The notes beneath the pieces were generated by a model. That model was not told the origin of the DNA and made no database searches. It saw only the letters and a list, made by a program, of their open reading frames with translations. The translations under genes were made by a program, and so were the position numbers. DNA of 64,000 bases from Paractinoplanes abujensis (GTDB lineage Bacteria; Actinomycetota; Actinomycetes; Mycobacteriales; Micromonosporaceae): NCBI RefSeq assembly GCF_014204895.1, contig NZ_JACHMF010000001.1, positions 7,130,001 through 7,194,000 of the forward strand, given 5' to 3'. Shown here piece by piece: positions 44,226 to 52,809 of this stretch; the first letter of the stretch is position 1, and every line of letters begins with the position of its first letter.

Positions 44226-45866
44226 ATGGATGTCGCCGACCTTCCGGAGCTGCCCCGCCGGCTCGCCGCGTCCGAGCCGGGCTGGAGCGAGACCACCGAC
44301 GTGCTGGTCGTGGGTTCCGGCGTGGCCGGGCTGACCGCCGCGCTGCACCTGCGCGAGCAGGGCCTGCACGTCACCGTGGTCACCAAGGTCAACATTGACG
44401 ACGGCTCGACCCGGTGGGCCCAGGGCGGCATCGCGGCCGTGCTGGACCCGCTGGACACGCCGGCCGCGCACGCCCACGACACCGAGATCGCCGGCGTGGG
44501 GCTGTGCGATCCCGAGGCCGTACGGGTCCTGGTCTCCGAAGGGCCCGCCCGCGTACGGGAACTGATCCGCCGGGGCGCCGCCTTCGACCGCAACGCCGAC
44601 GGCTCGCTGATGCTGACCCGCGAGGGCGGGCACCGGGCCGACCGGATCGTGCACGCGGGCGGCGACGCGACAGGCGCCGAGGTGCAGCGCGCCCTGCACG
44701 AGGCGGTGCACCGCGACCCGTGGATCCGCCTGGTCGAGCACGCCCTGGTGCTCGACCTGCTGCGCGACGCGGGCGGCCGGGCCTGCGGCATCACCCTGCA
44801 CGTGCTGGGCGAGGGCAGTGAGGACGGCGTCGGGGCGATCCTGGCCCGCGCGGTCGTGCTGGCCACCGGTGGCATGGGCCAGATCTATTCGTCGACCACC
44901 AACCCGTCGGTGTCGACCGGCGACGGCGTGGCCCTCGCGCTGCGGGCCGGGGCGGTGGTCACCGACGTCGAGTTCGTGCAGTTCCACCCCACCTCGTTCG
45001 TCACCGCCAGCGTCACCTCGGTGCAGCGGCCGCTGATCTCCGAGGCGCTGCGGGGCGAGGGCGCCCATCTGGTCGACGAGACCGGCCGGCGGTTCATGGT
45101 GGGGCAGCACGACCTGGCCGAGCTGGCCCCGCGCGACGTGGTGGCCAAGGGCATCCACCGGGTGCTGCAGGCCACCGGGTCCGACCACGTCTATCTCGAC
45201 GCCCGCCACCTCGGCGCGGCGTTCCTCGAGCAGCGTTTCCCCACGATCGTGGCGTCGACCCGCGCGGCCGGCGTCGACCCGGCGACCGAGCTCATCCCGG
45301 TCGCCCCGGCCGCTCACTACGCGTCCGGCGGCGTGCGCACCGACCTGCACGGGCGGACGAGCATTCCCGGCCTGTACGCCTGTGGCGAGGTCGCCTGCAC
45401 CGGCGTGCACGGCGCCAACCGCCTGGCCAGCAACTCCCTGCTGGAGGGGCTGGTGTTCGCCAAGCGGATCGCCGACGACATCGCCCGCGAGCTGCCGCCG
45501 CAGTCCGATCCCGTGCCCGCGACCGGCGAGCCCGGCTGGGTCGTCGGCCCGGCCGTTCGCCCCGAGCTGCAACGGGCGATGACCCGGGGCGCGGGGGTGC
45601 TGCGTTCGGCCGGCTCGCTGGACGCCACCGCCAAGGAACTGAGCCGGCTGGCCGAGCTGCGCGACACCCCGCGCAACGCCGCCTGGGAGGCGACGAACCT
45701 GCTCACCGTCGCGGCGGTCCTGGTCGCGGCGGCCCGCAGCCGCCGCGAGACGCGCGGCTGCCACTGGCGTGAGGACTTCGGTGCCGCCGAGGACGAGTGG
45801 CGTGGCCACCTGCTGCACACCCTCGACGGCACGCGGCTGATCCAGTCCTTCGAAGAGATGGTCTGA
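44226..45866 (+). CDS. nadB: L-aspartate oxidase
   Basis: FAD enzyme oxidising aspartate to iminoaspartate for NAD synthesis. 546 aa. FAD motif DVLVVGSGVAGLTAALHLRE, STRWAQGGIAAV, HPTSF, and GLYACGEVACTGVHGANRLASNSLLEGLVF are diagnostic. ATG 44226 has GGCGGAG 12 bases upstream; GTG 44166 is a longer alternative. nadC follows; no nadA is in the window. Confidence 0.95.
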   Translation: MDVADLPELPRRLAASEPGWSETTDVLVVGSGVAGLTAALHLREQGLHVTVVTKVNIDDGSTRWAQGGIAAVLDPLDTPAAHAHDTEIAGVGLCDPEAVRVLVSEGPARVRELIRRGAAFDRNADGSLMLTREGGHRADRIVHAGGDATGAEVQRALHEAVHRDPWIRLVEHALVLDLLRDAGGRACGITLHVLGEGSEDGVGAILARAVVLATGGMGQIYSSTTNPSVSTGDGVALALRAGAVVTDVEFVQFHPTSFVTASVTSVQRPLISEALRGEGAHLVDETGRRFMVGQHDLAELAPRDVVAKGIHRVLQATGSDHVYLDARHLGAAFLEQRFPTIVASTRAAGVDPATELIPVAPAAHYASGGVRTDLHGRTSIPGLYACGEVACTGVHGANRLASNSLLEGLVFAKRIADDIARELPPQSDPVPATGEPGWVVGPAVRPELQRAMTRGAGVLRSAGSLDATAKELSRLAELRDTPRNAAWEATNLLTVAAVLVAAARSRRETRGCHWREDFGAAEDEWRGHLLHTLDGTRLIQSFEEMV

Positions 45867-45880
45867 CCACAGGGGGAACC

Positions 45881-46732
45881 ATGAACGAGCTCGACGTCGC
45901 CGAGGTCGAAATGATCGTCCGGACCGCGCTGGCCGAGGACCTCGGCTCGCCGCCGCACGACGTGACCAGCGAGGCCACCATCCCGGCCGACCAGATCGAC
46001 ACGGCCGAGCTGGTGGCCCGGGCCGACGGGGTGGTGGCCGGGCTGCCGGTGGCCGCGATCGTCTTCAACGACACGTCGGGCCACCAGGCCTCCTTCGAGC
46101 AGAGCGTGGCCGAGGGCGACCGGGTCACCCGCGGCGACGTGCTGGCCGTGGTCACCGGGCCCACCCGGGCCCTGCTCACCGGCGAGCGTACGGCGCTCAA
46201 CCTGCTCAGCCGCATGTCCGGAGTGGCCACCCACACCCGTCGCTGGGCCGACGCGCTGGCCGGCACGAAGGCCACCGTGCTGGACACCCGCAAGACCACG
46301 CCGGGCCTGCGCTACCTGGAGAAGTACGCCGTACGGATCGGTGGCGGCACCAACAAGCGGATGGGCCTGTACGACGTGGCCATGATCAAGGACAACCACA
46401 AGCTGGCCGCGGGCAGCATCACGGCCGCCTTCCGGCTCGTCCGCGAGACGTTCCCCGAGGTGCCGGTGCAGGTCGAGGTGACCACGGTGGCCGAGGCGGT
46501 CGAGGCGGTCGAGGCCGGGGCGACGTTCCTGCTCTGCGACAACATGACGCCCGACCGGCTGCGTGAGGTCGTGGCCGAGGTGGGTGACCGGGCCGAGCTC
46601 GAGGCGACCGGCAACCTACGCTTGGAGACAGTTTCGGATTACGCCGCGACCGGGGTCGACTACCTCTCGGTGGGCGGCCTGACCCACTCGTCCCCCATTC
46701 TCGACATCGCTATGGACCTGCGCCCCCGCTGA
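45881..46732 (+). CDS. nadC: nicotinate-nucleotide pyrophosphorylase (carboxylating)
   Basis: Quinolinate phosphoribosyltransferase, 283 aa. EDLGSPPHDVTSEATIP, DTRKTTPGLRYLEKYAVRIGGG, MIKDNHKLAAG and VEVTTVAEAVEAVEAGA are family signatures. AGGGGG four to five bases before ATG 45881. Directly follows nadB. Confidence 0.96.
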   Translation: MNELDVAEVEMIVRTALAEDLGSPPHDVTSEATIPADQIDTAELVARADGVVAGLPVAAIVFNDTSGHQASFEQSVAEGDRVTRGDVLAVVTGPTRALLTGERTALNLLSRMSGVATHTRRWADALAGTKATVLDTRKTTPGLRYLEKYAVRIGGGTNKRMGLYDVAMIKDNHKLAAGSITAAFRLVRETFPEVPVQVEVTTVAEAVEAVEAGATFLLCDNMTPDRLREVVAEVGDRAELEATGNLRLETVSDYAATGVDYLSVGGLTHSSPILDIAMDLRPR

Positions 46733-46763
46733 TCGCCGGGGGCCCGACACCAAAGGGTTTCCC

Positions 46764-47522
46764 GTGCTGCTCTGCATCGACATCGGCAACACGAACACAG
46801 TGCTGGCGACCTTCGACGGCGACAAGCTCGTGCACAACTGGCGGATCAAGACCGATGCCCGCTCCACGGCGGACGAGCTCGGGCTGATGTTCCGCGGTCT
46901 GCTGGCCGGCGACGCCGTCGAGATCACCGGCGTCGCGGCGTGTTCGACGGTGCCCGCGGCGCTGCGCAGCCTGCGCACGATGCTGGCCCGCTACTACGGC
47001 GACCTGCCCAACGTGATCGTCGAGCCGGGCGTGAAGACCGGGGTCCAGCTGGCCATCGACAACCCCAAGGAGGTCGGCGCCGACCGGGTGGTCAACACCC
47101 TCGCGGCGCACGCCCTCTACGGCGGCCCGTCGATCGTGGTCGACTTCGGCACCACGACCAACTTCGACGTGATCAGCGAGCGCGGCGAGTTCCTGGGCGG
47201 CGCGTTCGCGCCCGGCATCGAGATCTCGTTCGACGCGCTGGCCGCCCGGGCCGCCCAGCTGCGCAAGGTCGAGCCGGCCAAGCCCAAGTCGGTGATCGGC
47301 AAGAACACGGTCGAGTGCCTGCAGTCGGGCATGTATTTCGGGTTCGCCGGGCAGGTCGACGGCATCGTGAGCCGCATGATCGACGAGATCGGGCCGGTCC
47401 GGGCGGTCATCGCCACCGGTGGCCTGGCCTGGCTGGTCAAGGACGAGTGCCGGACGATCACCGCGCACGAGCCGATGATCACGTTGATCGGGTTGCGGAT
47501 GGTGTACGAGCGCAACGTCTGA
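46764..47522 (+). CDS. coaX: type III pantothenate kinase
   Basis: First step from pantothenate to CoA. 252 aa, with phosphate-1 motif CIDIGNTNTVLATFDG, GADRVVNTLAAHALYG, VVDFGTTTNFDVIS and GGLAWLVKDE. GTG 46764 has AAAGGG upstream. Sits with panC/panD two genes earlier, interrupted by nadBC. Confidence 0.95.
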   Translation: MLLCIDIGNTNTVLATFDGDKLVHNWRIKTDARSTADELGLMFRGLLAGDAVEITGVAACSTVPAALRSLRTMLARYYGDLPNVIVEPGVKTGVQLAIDNPKEVGADRVVNTLAAHALYGGPSIVVDFGTTTNFDVISERGEFLGGAFAPGIEISFDALAARAAQLRKVEPAKPKSVIGKNTVECLQSGMYFGFAGQVDGIVSRMIDEIGPVRAVIATGGLAWLVKDECRTITAHEPMITLIGLRMVYERNV

Positions 47523-48101
47523 GTGCGGGCGCGGTGTGCGCGAGTTGTTGTTCCGCGCAATTTCCGTGCGGTCGAAACGCCAATGTCGCAGTGGCCGCAC
47601 CGCACTGCTACGGCCCGTACGTTTGTGACGGACAGCAACGCTCTCGACACCGATCACTATCCGCCGATCGCGCCGGAATGCGGCGCGTCGCCGAGATCAA
47701 TGGCCGGAGTCGCGACGCTCCGGGCTTACCGGGCGACATGGCCCGCGCCGACCTTTGTGCGGATTATCCCGAAGCGACCGCTCCGCCGGCCGGTGCGCAT
47801 CCCGACGCCCGGCGGCATCGAGAAGCGGCCCCCGTAAGCCGGAGGTTTGCGCTGACAGCCGCCTATTTCGAGCCGGCCGCCGGGGAATGGGAATCGACCG
47901 GCTTCGGCCGATGCGGACCCGGCCCGCGGAATTCGCCGAATCGATCTGCTACCCGCCGCCCCGGCCGAGAGTAACGAACCGGACCCAATCCATATCCAAA
48001 CGCGGAAATGTTCGGACCGCCATTGACGGACGACTGCGCCCTGGCGTTATTGTCTGTGCGTTGCTGTGGGGAAGAACCTGTGTTCGGGAGGATTACGCCG
48101 C
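47523..48101. other. coaX-lsr2 intergenic region
   Basis: 579 bases with no convincing gene on either strand; frames here lack coding character. Mycobacteria carry lysS in this slot. The last ~130 bases are less GC-rich and contain a possible lsr2 promoter. Confidence 0.6.
48023..48052 (+). promoter_or_regulatory. lsr2: possible lsr2 promoter
   Basis: TTGACG (48023-48028) matches a -35 well; TTATTG (48047-48052), 18 bases on, is a weak -10. This would leave a ~45-nt leader containing the GGGAGG site before the lsr2 GTG. Confidence 0.35.
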
Positions 48102-48458
48102 GTGGCCAAGCAGATCATTCACAAGCTGGTCGATGACATCGACGGGGGCGACGCCGACGAGACGGTGAAGTTCGCTCTCGACGGGATTCAGTACGAGATC
48201 GACCTGTCGGAGAAGAACGCCGCCAAATTGCGGGAGCTGTTCGACCCGTACGTGGGGGCCGGCGCCAAGGTCGCTCGGGGCGGGGTGGTTGTGGGGGGCC
48301 GGGCCGCTCGTGGCCGCGGCGGCGCCACCGCCGACCGGGAGCAGAACAAGGCCATCCGCGAGTGGGCCAAGAAGGCCGGCAAGGACATCTCCGACCGGGG
48401 GCGTATCCCCCAGGAGATCGTGGACGAGTTCCACGCCAAGGGCCCGGGTCGCAACTGA
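48102..48458 (+). CDS. lsr2: nucleoid-associated protein Lsr2
   Basis: AT-preferring DNA-bridging silencer of actinobacteria. 118 aa. The N-terminal dimerisation domain (AKQIIHKLVDDIDGGDADETVKFALDG split over residues 2-28, YEIDLSEKNAAKLRELFDPYV) is followed by a Gly/Arg linker. The C-terminal domain has REWAKKAGKDISDRGRIPQEIVDEFHA, where RGR is the minor-groove hook. GTG 48102 is preceded by GGGAGG ten bases upstream. Confidence 0.96.
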   Translation: MAKQIIHKLVDDIDGGDADETVKFALDGIQYEIDLSEKNAAKLRELFDPYVGAGAKVARGGVVVGGRAARGRGGATADREQNKAIREWAKKAGKDISDRGRIPQEIVDEFHAKGPGRN

Positions 48459-48475
48459 CGAACCGCCCGACCGAC

Positions 48476-48520
48476 GCAGCGGGGTCCGCCACGAAGGATG
48501 TGGCGGACCCGCTGCTTTTT
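48476..48520 (+). terminator. intrinsic terminator of lsr2
   Basis: Arms 48476-48492 and 48500-48515 (GTGGCGGACCCGCTGC) pair over 16 bp with one bulged G, loop of 7, followed by TTTTT at 48516-48520. Confidence 0.9.
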
Positions 48521-48551
48521 CGCTTGATCTTCGGTAACCCGCCGTAGGGTT

Positions 48552-48594
48552 ATCCACAGGTGGGGACGACGTTGTCCACAGGCTGTGGATGACG
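48552..48594. promoter_or_regulatory. cluster of three DnaA-like boxes
   Basis: TTATCCACA (48552-48560), TTGTCCACA (48574-48582, the actinobacterial favourite) and TGTGGATGA (48586-48594, reverse orientation, one mismatch) lie within 43 bases between lsr2 and clpC. Confidence 0.7.
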
Positions 48595-48602
48595 AGTCCG
48601 CG

Positions 48603-48620
48603 ATTTCGCTGTCCGCGTAG
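48603..48620. promoter_or_regulatory. putative ClgR operator upstream of clpC
   Basis: TTTCGC-TGTCC-GCG contains the CGC-N5-GCG core (48607-48617) reported for ClgR, the activator of clp genes in Streptomyces and Corynebacterium. It is about 190 bases before clpC, just after the DnaA-box cluster. Confidence 0.5.
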
Positions 48621-48809
48621 CCGTACTGCTGGGGGAACAGCCTCTGAGCGTGCGAAGTTGGCTAAATCAACGTTGCGGACGGCTTCAAGGGACCACGAGG
48701 GCCCAGCAAGACCACCCGGCGGCGATAGAGTTACGAGTACGGGTATCACCGATGCCCGTGCGCTGGCCCCGCCAGTCATTGGCGCACGGCACGTGAGGAG
48801 CACGAGGGC

Positions 48810-51332
48810 ATGTTCGAGCGGTTCACCGACCGAGCGCGACGGGTTGTCGTCCTGGCCCAAGAAGAGGCCCGGATGCTCAACCACAACTACATCGGGACCG
48901 AGCACATCCTGCTCGGCCTGATCCATGAGGGTGAGGGCGTCGCCGCCAAGGCTCTGGAGAGCCTCGGTATCTCCCTCGAGGGAGTGCGGCAGCAGGTCGA
49001 GGAGATCATCGGCCAGGGTCAGCAGGCGCCGAGCGGGCACATCCCGTTCACGCCCCGCGCCAAGAAGGTTCTCGAGCTGTCGCTGCGTGAGGCGCTGCAG
49101 CTCGGCCACAACTACATCGGCACCGAGCACATCCTGCTCGGCCTGATCCGCGAGGGCGAGGGCGTCGCCGCCCAGGTCCTGGTGAAGCTGGGCGCCGACC
49201 TCAACCGGGTGCGCCAGCAGGTCATCCAGCTGCTCTCGGGCTATCAGGGCAAGGAGCCGGCCGCGGCCGGTGCGGCGGCGGGCGAGGCCGCGCCGTCGAC
49301 GTCCCTGGTGCTCGACCAGTTCGGTCGCAACCTGACCCAGGCCGCCCGCGAGGGCAAGCTCGACCCGGTCATCGGGCGCGAGAAGGAAATCGAGCGGGTC
49401 ATGCAGGTGCTGTCCCGCCGCACCAAGAACAACCCGGTCCTCATCGGTGAGCCGGGCGTCGGCAAGACCGCGGTCGTCGAGGGCTTGAGCCAGTCGATCG
49501 TCAAGGGCGAGGTGCCCGAGACGCTCAAGGACAAGCAGCTCTACACGCTCGACCTCGGTGCGCTGGTCGCGGGTTCCCGTTACCGCGGTGACTTCGAGGA
49601 GCGCCTCAAGAAGGTGCTCAAGGAGATCCGCACCCGGGGCGACATCATCCTGTTCATCGACGAGATCCACACCCTGGTCGGCGCGGGCGCCGCCGAGGGC
49701 GCGATCGACGCGGCGAGCATCCTCAAGCCGATGCTGGCCCGCGGCGAGCTGCAGACCATCGGTGCCACCACGCTCGACGAGTACCGCAAGCACCTGGAGA
49801 AGGACGCCGCTCTCGAGCGCCGCTTCCAGCCCATCCAGGTCGGCGAGCCGTCGCTGGCGCACACCATCGAGATCCTCAAGGGTCTGCGCGACCGCTACGA
49901 GGCTCACCACCGGATCAGCATCACCGACGCGGCTCTGGTCGCGGCGGCGACGCTGGCCGACCGCTACATCTCCGACCGCTTCCTGCCGGACAAGGCGATC
50001 GACCTGATCGACGAGGCCGGCGCCCGGATGCGCATCCGCCGGATGACCGCGCCGCCGGACCTGCGTGACTTCGACGAGCGCATCGCCCAGGTGCGCCGGG
50101 ACAAGGAGTCCGCGATCGACGCGCAGGACTTCGAGCGGGCCGCGCAGCTGCGCGACAAGGAGAAGCAGCTGCTGGGCCAGAAGGCGCAGCGGGAGAAGGA
50201 GTGGAAGGCCGGCGACCTCGACGTCGTGTCCGAGGTCGACGACGAGCAGATCGCCGAGGTCCTGGGCAACTGGACCGGCATCCCGGTCTACAAGCTGACC
50301 GAGGAGGAGACCTCCCGGCTGCTCCGCATGGAGGATGAGCTGCACAAGCGGGTCATCGGCCAGGAGGACGCGGTCAAGGCCGTCTCCAAGGCGATCCGGC
50401 GCACGCGGGCCGGTCTGAAGGACCCGAAGCGCCCGTCCGGCTCGTTCATCTTCGCCGGCCCCTCCGGCGTCGGTAAGACCGAGCTCAGCAAGGCCCTGGC
50501 CGAGTTCCTGTTCGGCTCGGAGGACGCGCTGATCCAGCTGGACATGTCCGAGTTCCACGACCGGTACACGGTGTCCCGTCTCGTCGGTGCCCCTCCCGGC
50601 TACGTCGGTTACGACGAGGGTGGCCAGCTGACCGAGAAGGTGCGCCGCAAGCCGTTCTCCGTGGTCCTGTTCGACGAGATCGAGAAGGCTCACCCGGACG
50701 TCTTCAACACGCTCCTGCAGATCCTGGAGGACGGCCGCCTGACCGACGGTCAGGGCCGGATCGTGGACTTCAAGAACACGGTCATCATCCTCACCACCAA
50801 CCTCGGCACGCGGGACGTGGCCAAGGCGGTCTCCCTGGGCTTCCAGGCCTCGGAGGACGTCGAGAGCAACTACGACCGGATGAAGGTCAAGGTCAACGAC
50901 GAGCTGAAGCAGCACTTCCGCCCGGAGTTCCTGAACCGTATCGACGACACGATCGTCTTCCACCAGCTGCGCCAGGAAGAGATCCTGCAGATCGTCGACA
51001 TCTTCACCTCGCGGATCGAGTCCCAGCTCAAGAACAAGGACATGGGCCTCGAGCTGACCGACAACGCGAAGAAGTACCTGGCCAAGAAGGGCTTCGACCC
51101 GGTGCTGGGCGCTCGTCCGCTGCGTCGCACGATCCAGCGCGACCTCGAGGACACCCTGTCCGAGCAGATCCTGTTCAACGAGCTGCGCCCCGGCCAGATC
51201 GTGGTGGTGGACTGCGAGGGCGACCCGGACAACGTCGAGAAGTCGAAGCTGACCTTCTCCGGCGCCGACCGGGGAGTCGCGGTTCCCGACGCGGTTCCGG
51301 CCGACCTCGGGGCCACGGCCACCGAGGAGTAA
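48810..51332 (+). CDS. clpC: ATP-dependent Clp protease ATP-binding subunit ClpC
   Basis: HSP100 unfoldase feeding ClpP. 840 aa: double Clp-N repeat (1-145), AAA1 with Walker A GEPGVGKT (213-220) and FIDEIHT, UVR-type middle segment (about 420-465), AAA2 with GPSGVGKT (550-557), and D2-small domain. GGAG nine bases before ATG 48810. Followed by a perfect terminator. Confidence 0.97.
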   Translation: MFERFTDRARRVVVLAQEEARMLNHNYIGTEHILLGLIHEGEGVAAKALESLGISLEGVRQQVEEIIGQGQQAPSGHIPFTPRAKKVLELSLREALQLGHNYIGTEHILLGLIREGEGVAAQVLVKLGADLNRVRQQVIQLLSGYQGKEPAAAGAAAGEAAPSTSLVLDQFGRNLTQAAREGKLDPVIGREKEIERVMQVLSRRTKNNPVLIGEPGVGKTAVVEGLSQSIVKGEVPETLKDKQLYTLDLGALVAGSRYRGDFEERLKKVLKEIRTRGDIILFIDEIHTLVGAGAAEGAIDAASILKPMLARGELQTIGATTLDEYRKHLEKDAALERRFQPIQVGEPSLAHTIEILKGLRDRYEAHHRISITDAALVAAATLADRYISDRFLPDKAIDLIDEAGARMRIRRMTAPPDLRDFDERIAQVRRDKESAIDAQDFERAAQLRDKEKQLLGQKAQREKEWKAGDLDVVSEVDDEQIAEVLGNWTGIPVYKLTEEETSRLLRMEDELHKRVIGQEDAVKAVSKAIRRTRAGLKDPKRPSGSFIFAGPSGVGKTELSKALAEFLFGSEDALIQLDMSEFHDRYTVSRLVGAPPGYVGYDEGGQLTEKVRRKPFSVVLFDEIEKAHPDVFNTLLQILEDGRLTDGQGRIVDFKNTVIILTTNLGTRDVAKAVSLGFQASEDVESNYDRMKVKVNDELKQHFRPEFLNRIDDTIVFHQLRQEEILQIVDIFTSRIESQLKNKDMGLELTDNAKKYLAKKGFDPVLGARPLRRTIQRDLEDTLSEQILFNELRPGQIVVVDCEGDPDNVEKSKLTFSGADRGVAVPDAVPADLGATATEE

Positions 51333-51345
51333 GAGCAAGCGAGAC

Positions 51346-51380
51346 AACGGCCCGGCTGCGCACGTCGCAGCCGGGCCGTT
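51346..51380 (+). terminator. hairpin terminator after clpC
   Basis: Perfect 15-bp stem AACGGCCCGGCTGCG / CGCAGCCGGGCCGTT with a 5-nt loop, 14 bases past the clpC stop; no long T-run. It can also serve the convergent GH43 gene. Confidence 0.85.
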
Positions 51381-51432
51381 CCGCGTTCAGGCCCGCGCAC
51401 GCAGCGGGGGGACTACGTGCGCGGGGTCCGGG

Positions 51433-52809
51433 TCAGCTCAGCCGCAGCTCCGTGCCGGCCGAGCCGAGCATCACCGTCGTGCCGGAGATCCGCAGGTAGC
51501 CGCCGTCCGTGCGTAGCTTGACCCCCGTACGGGTGCGCTCGCGCCGGAACGCCAGGGCGGTGGGAGACAGGCGCAGGCCTTCGCCGATGAACTGGTCCGG
51601 ACGGTCGACCGACCGCACCACCTCGGAACCGTCCTCCCGCGCCTCGAACCGGAACTGGGTGGCAGCCAGATCTCTGGGTGCCCGTTCGGCCACGAGCGCG
51701 CCGGCGGAGTGCCGCACGAAGTCGTCCGGCCGGTCCGCGGGCGAGATCCGTACGATCGGACCCCCGTCACCCACCGGCACGCCGAACAGCGGGGTGCCGT
51801 CCGGATGCCAGTAGAGCCGCTGCACCCGCGCGTGCCGGTTGGGGTCGTAGAGCGGGTCGCCGGTGATGTCGCGGTAGTCGCGGGCGTGGTAGACCAGCAC
51901 ATCGGTCCGCCCGTCCTCGGCGACGGTGAACGAGTTGTGTCCCGGCCCGTAGCGTGCGGTCGCAGCATCGGTCACGAAGATCGGGTCGGGCGTCTTCGCC
52001 CACGACGCGCGTTCCAGCAGGTCGGCGTCCGCGTCCGCGGTGAGCAGACCCATGCAGTAGCGCGCGTCGGTGGCGCTGGCCGAGAAGGTCAGGAACACCC
52101 GGCCGTTGCGGATCAGCACGGCCGGCCCCTCGTTGACCCGGAAACCCTGGATCTCCCAGTCCCGGGTCGGTGTCGTGATCCGGATCGGCTTGGTCGCGAG
52201 CGACCACGGCGTGCCCATCCGGGCGATGTAGAGGCTCGTGTTGACGGCGATCTCGGGCTCGCTCTGCGCCCACACCAGGTAGCGGCGGCCGCGATGGGCG
52301 AACGTGGTGGCGTCGAGCGTGAAGCCGTCCCACTCGGTGAACAGCTGGGTCTTGAGCTGCCAGCCGCTCGCGTCGAGCGGATCGGCCAGCGGTGACTCCA
52401 GCACGTAGGTGCGGATCCGGAACACGTCGTCGGAGTCGCCGGCCGCGAAGTAGACGTACCACTTGCCGTCGATCCGGTGCAGTTCGGGCGCCCAGATGTG
52501 CCCGGCCATCGTGCCGCTCGCCGGGCGCCGCCAGATCACCGTCTCGGCCGCGCCGGACAGCCCGGCCAGCGTGGACGCGCCGCGCAGGGCGATCCGGTCG
52601 TACTCGGGAACCGAGCCGGTGAAGTAGTACATGCCGTTCGTCCGGGGAGTGATGAACGGGTCGGCCCGCTGCGTCACCAGCGGCTGCACGGTCGGCACGC
52701 CGTAGATCTCGGCGTCCGTACGCGGTTCGGCGGCTTTGGCGGCGCCGGCCCCGGACAGCCCCGCGACACCGGCGCCGGCCACGGTGGCCAGCAGAGTGCG
52801 CCTCTTCAT
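51433..52809 (-). CDS. family 43 glycoside hydrolase, probably arabinan-active, Tat-exported
   Basis: 458 aa. Twin-arginine signal (MKRRTLLATVAGAG...AKA), then a five-bladed propeller with putative base Asp50 (QRADPFIT), pKa-modulating Asp166 (GFTLDATTF) and acid Glu227 (VNEGPAVL). A ~110-residue C-terminal beta-trefoil-like region (DDFVRHSAGALVAERAP, DQFIGEGLRL) resembles an arabinofuranose-binding module. The ATG overlaps the stop of the GH51 gene (ATGA), so they are co-translated. Expected to release arabinose from arabinan or arabinoxylan outside the cell. Confidence 0.87.
   Translation of the reverse strand: MKRRTLLATVAGAGVAGLSGAGAAKAAEPRTDAEIYGVPTVQPLVTQRADPFITPRTNGMYYFTGSVPEYDRIALRGASTLAGLSGAAETVIWRRPASGTMAGHIWAPELHRIDGKWYVYFAAGDSDDVFRIRTYVLESPLADPLDASGWQLKTQLFTEWDGFTLDATTFAHRGRRYLVWAQSEPEIAVNTSLYIARMGTPWSLATKPIRITTPTRDWEIQGFRVNEGPAVLIRNGRVFLTFSASATDARYCMGLLTADADADLLERASWAKTPDPIFVTDAATARYGPGHNSFTVAEDGRTDVLVYHARDYRDITGDPLYDPNRHARVQRLYWHPDGTPLFGVPVGDGGPIVRISPADRPDDFVRHSAGALVAERAPRDLAATQFRFEAREDGSEVVRSVDRPDQFIGEGLRLSPTALAFRRERTRTGVKLRTDGGYLRISGTTVMLGSAGTELRLS

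Noticed and set aside
47523..47837. 104-codon plus-strand gene after coaX
   Set aside because: Composition is not protein-like, no start signal, no motif.
48093..51347. 1084-codon minus-strand frame opposite lsr2 and clpC
   Set aside because: Runs antisense through two conserved genes and a clear terminator; composition is that of a GC shadow.
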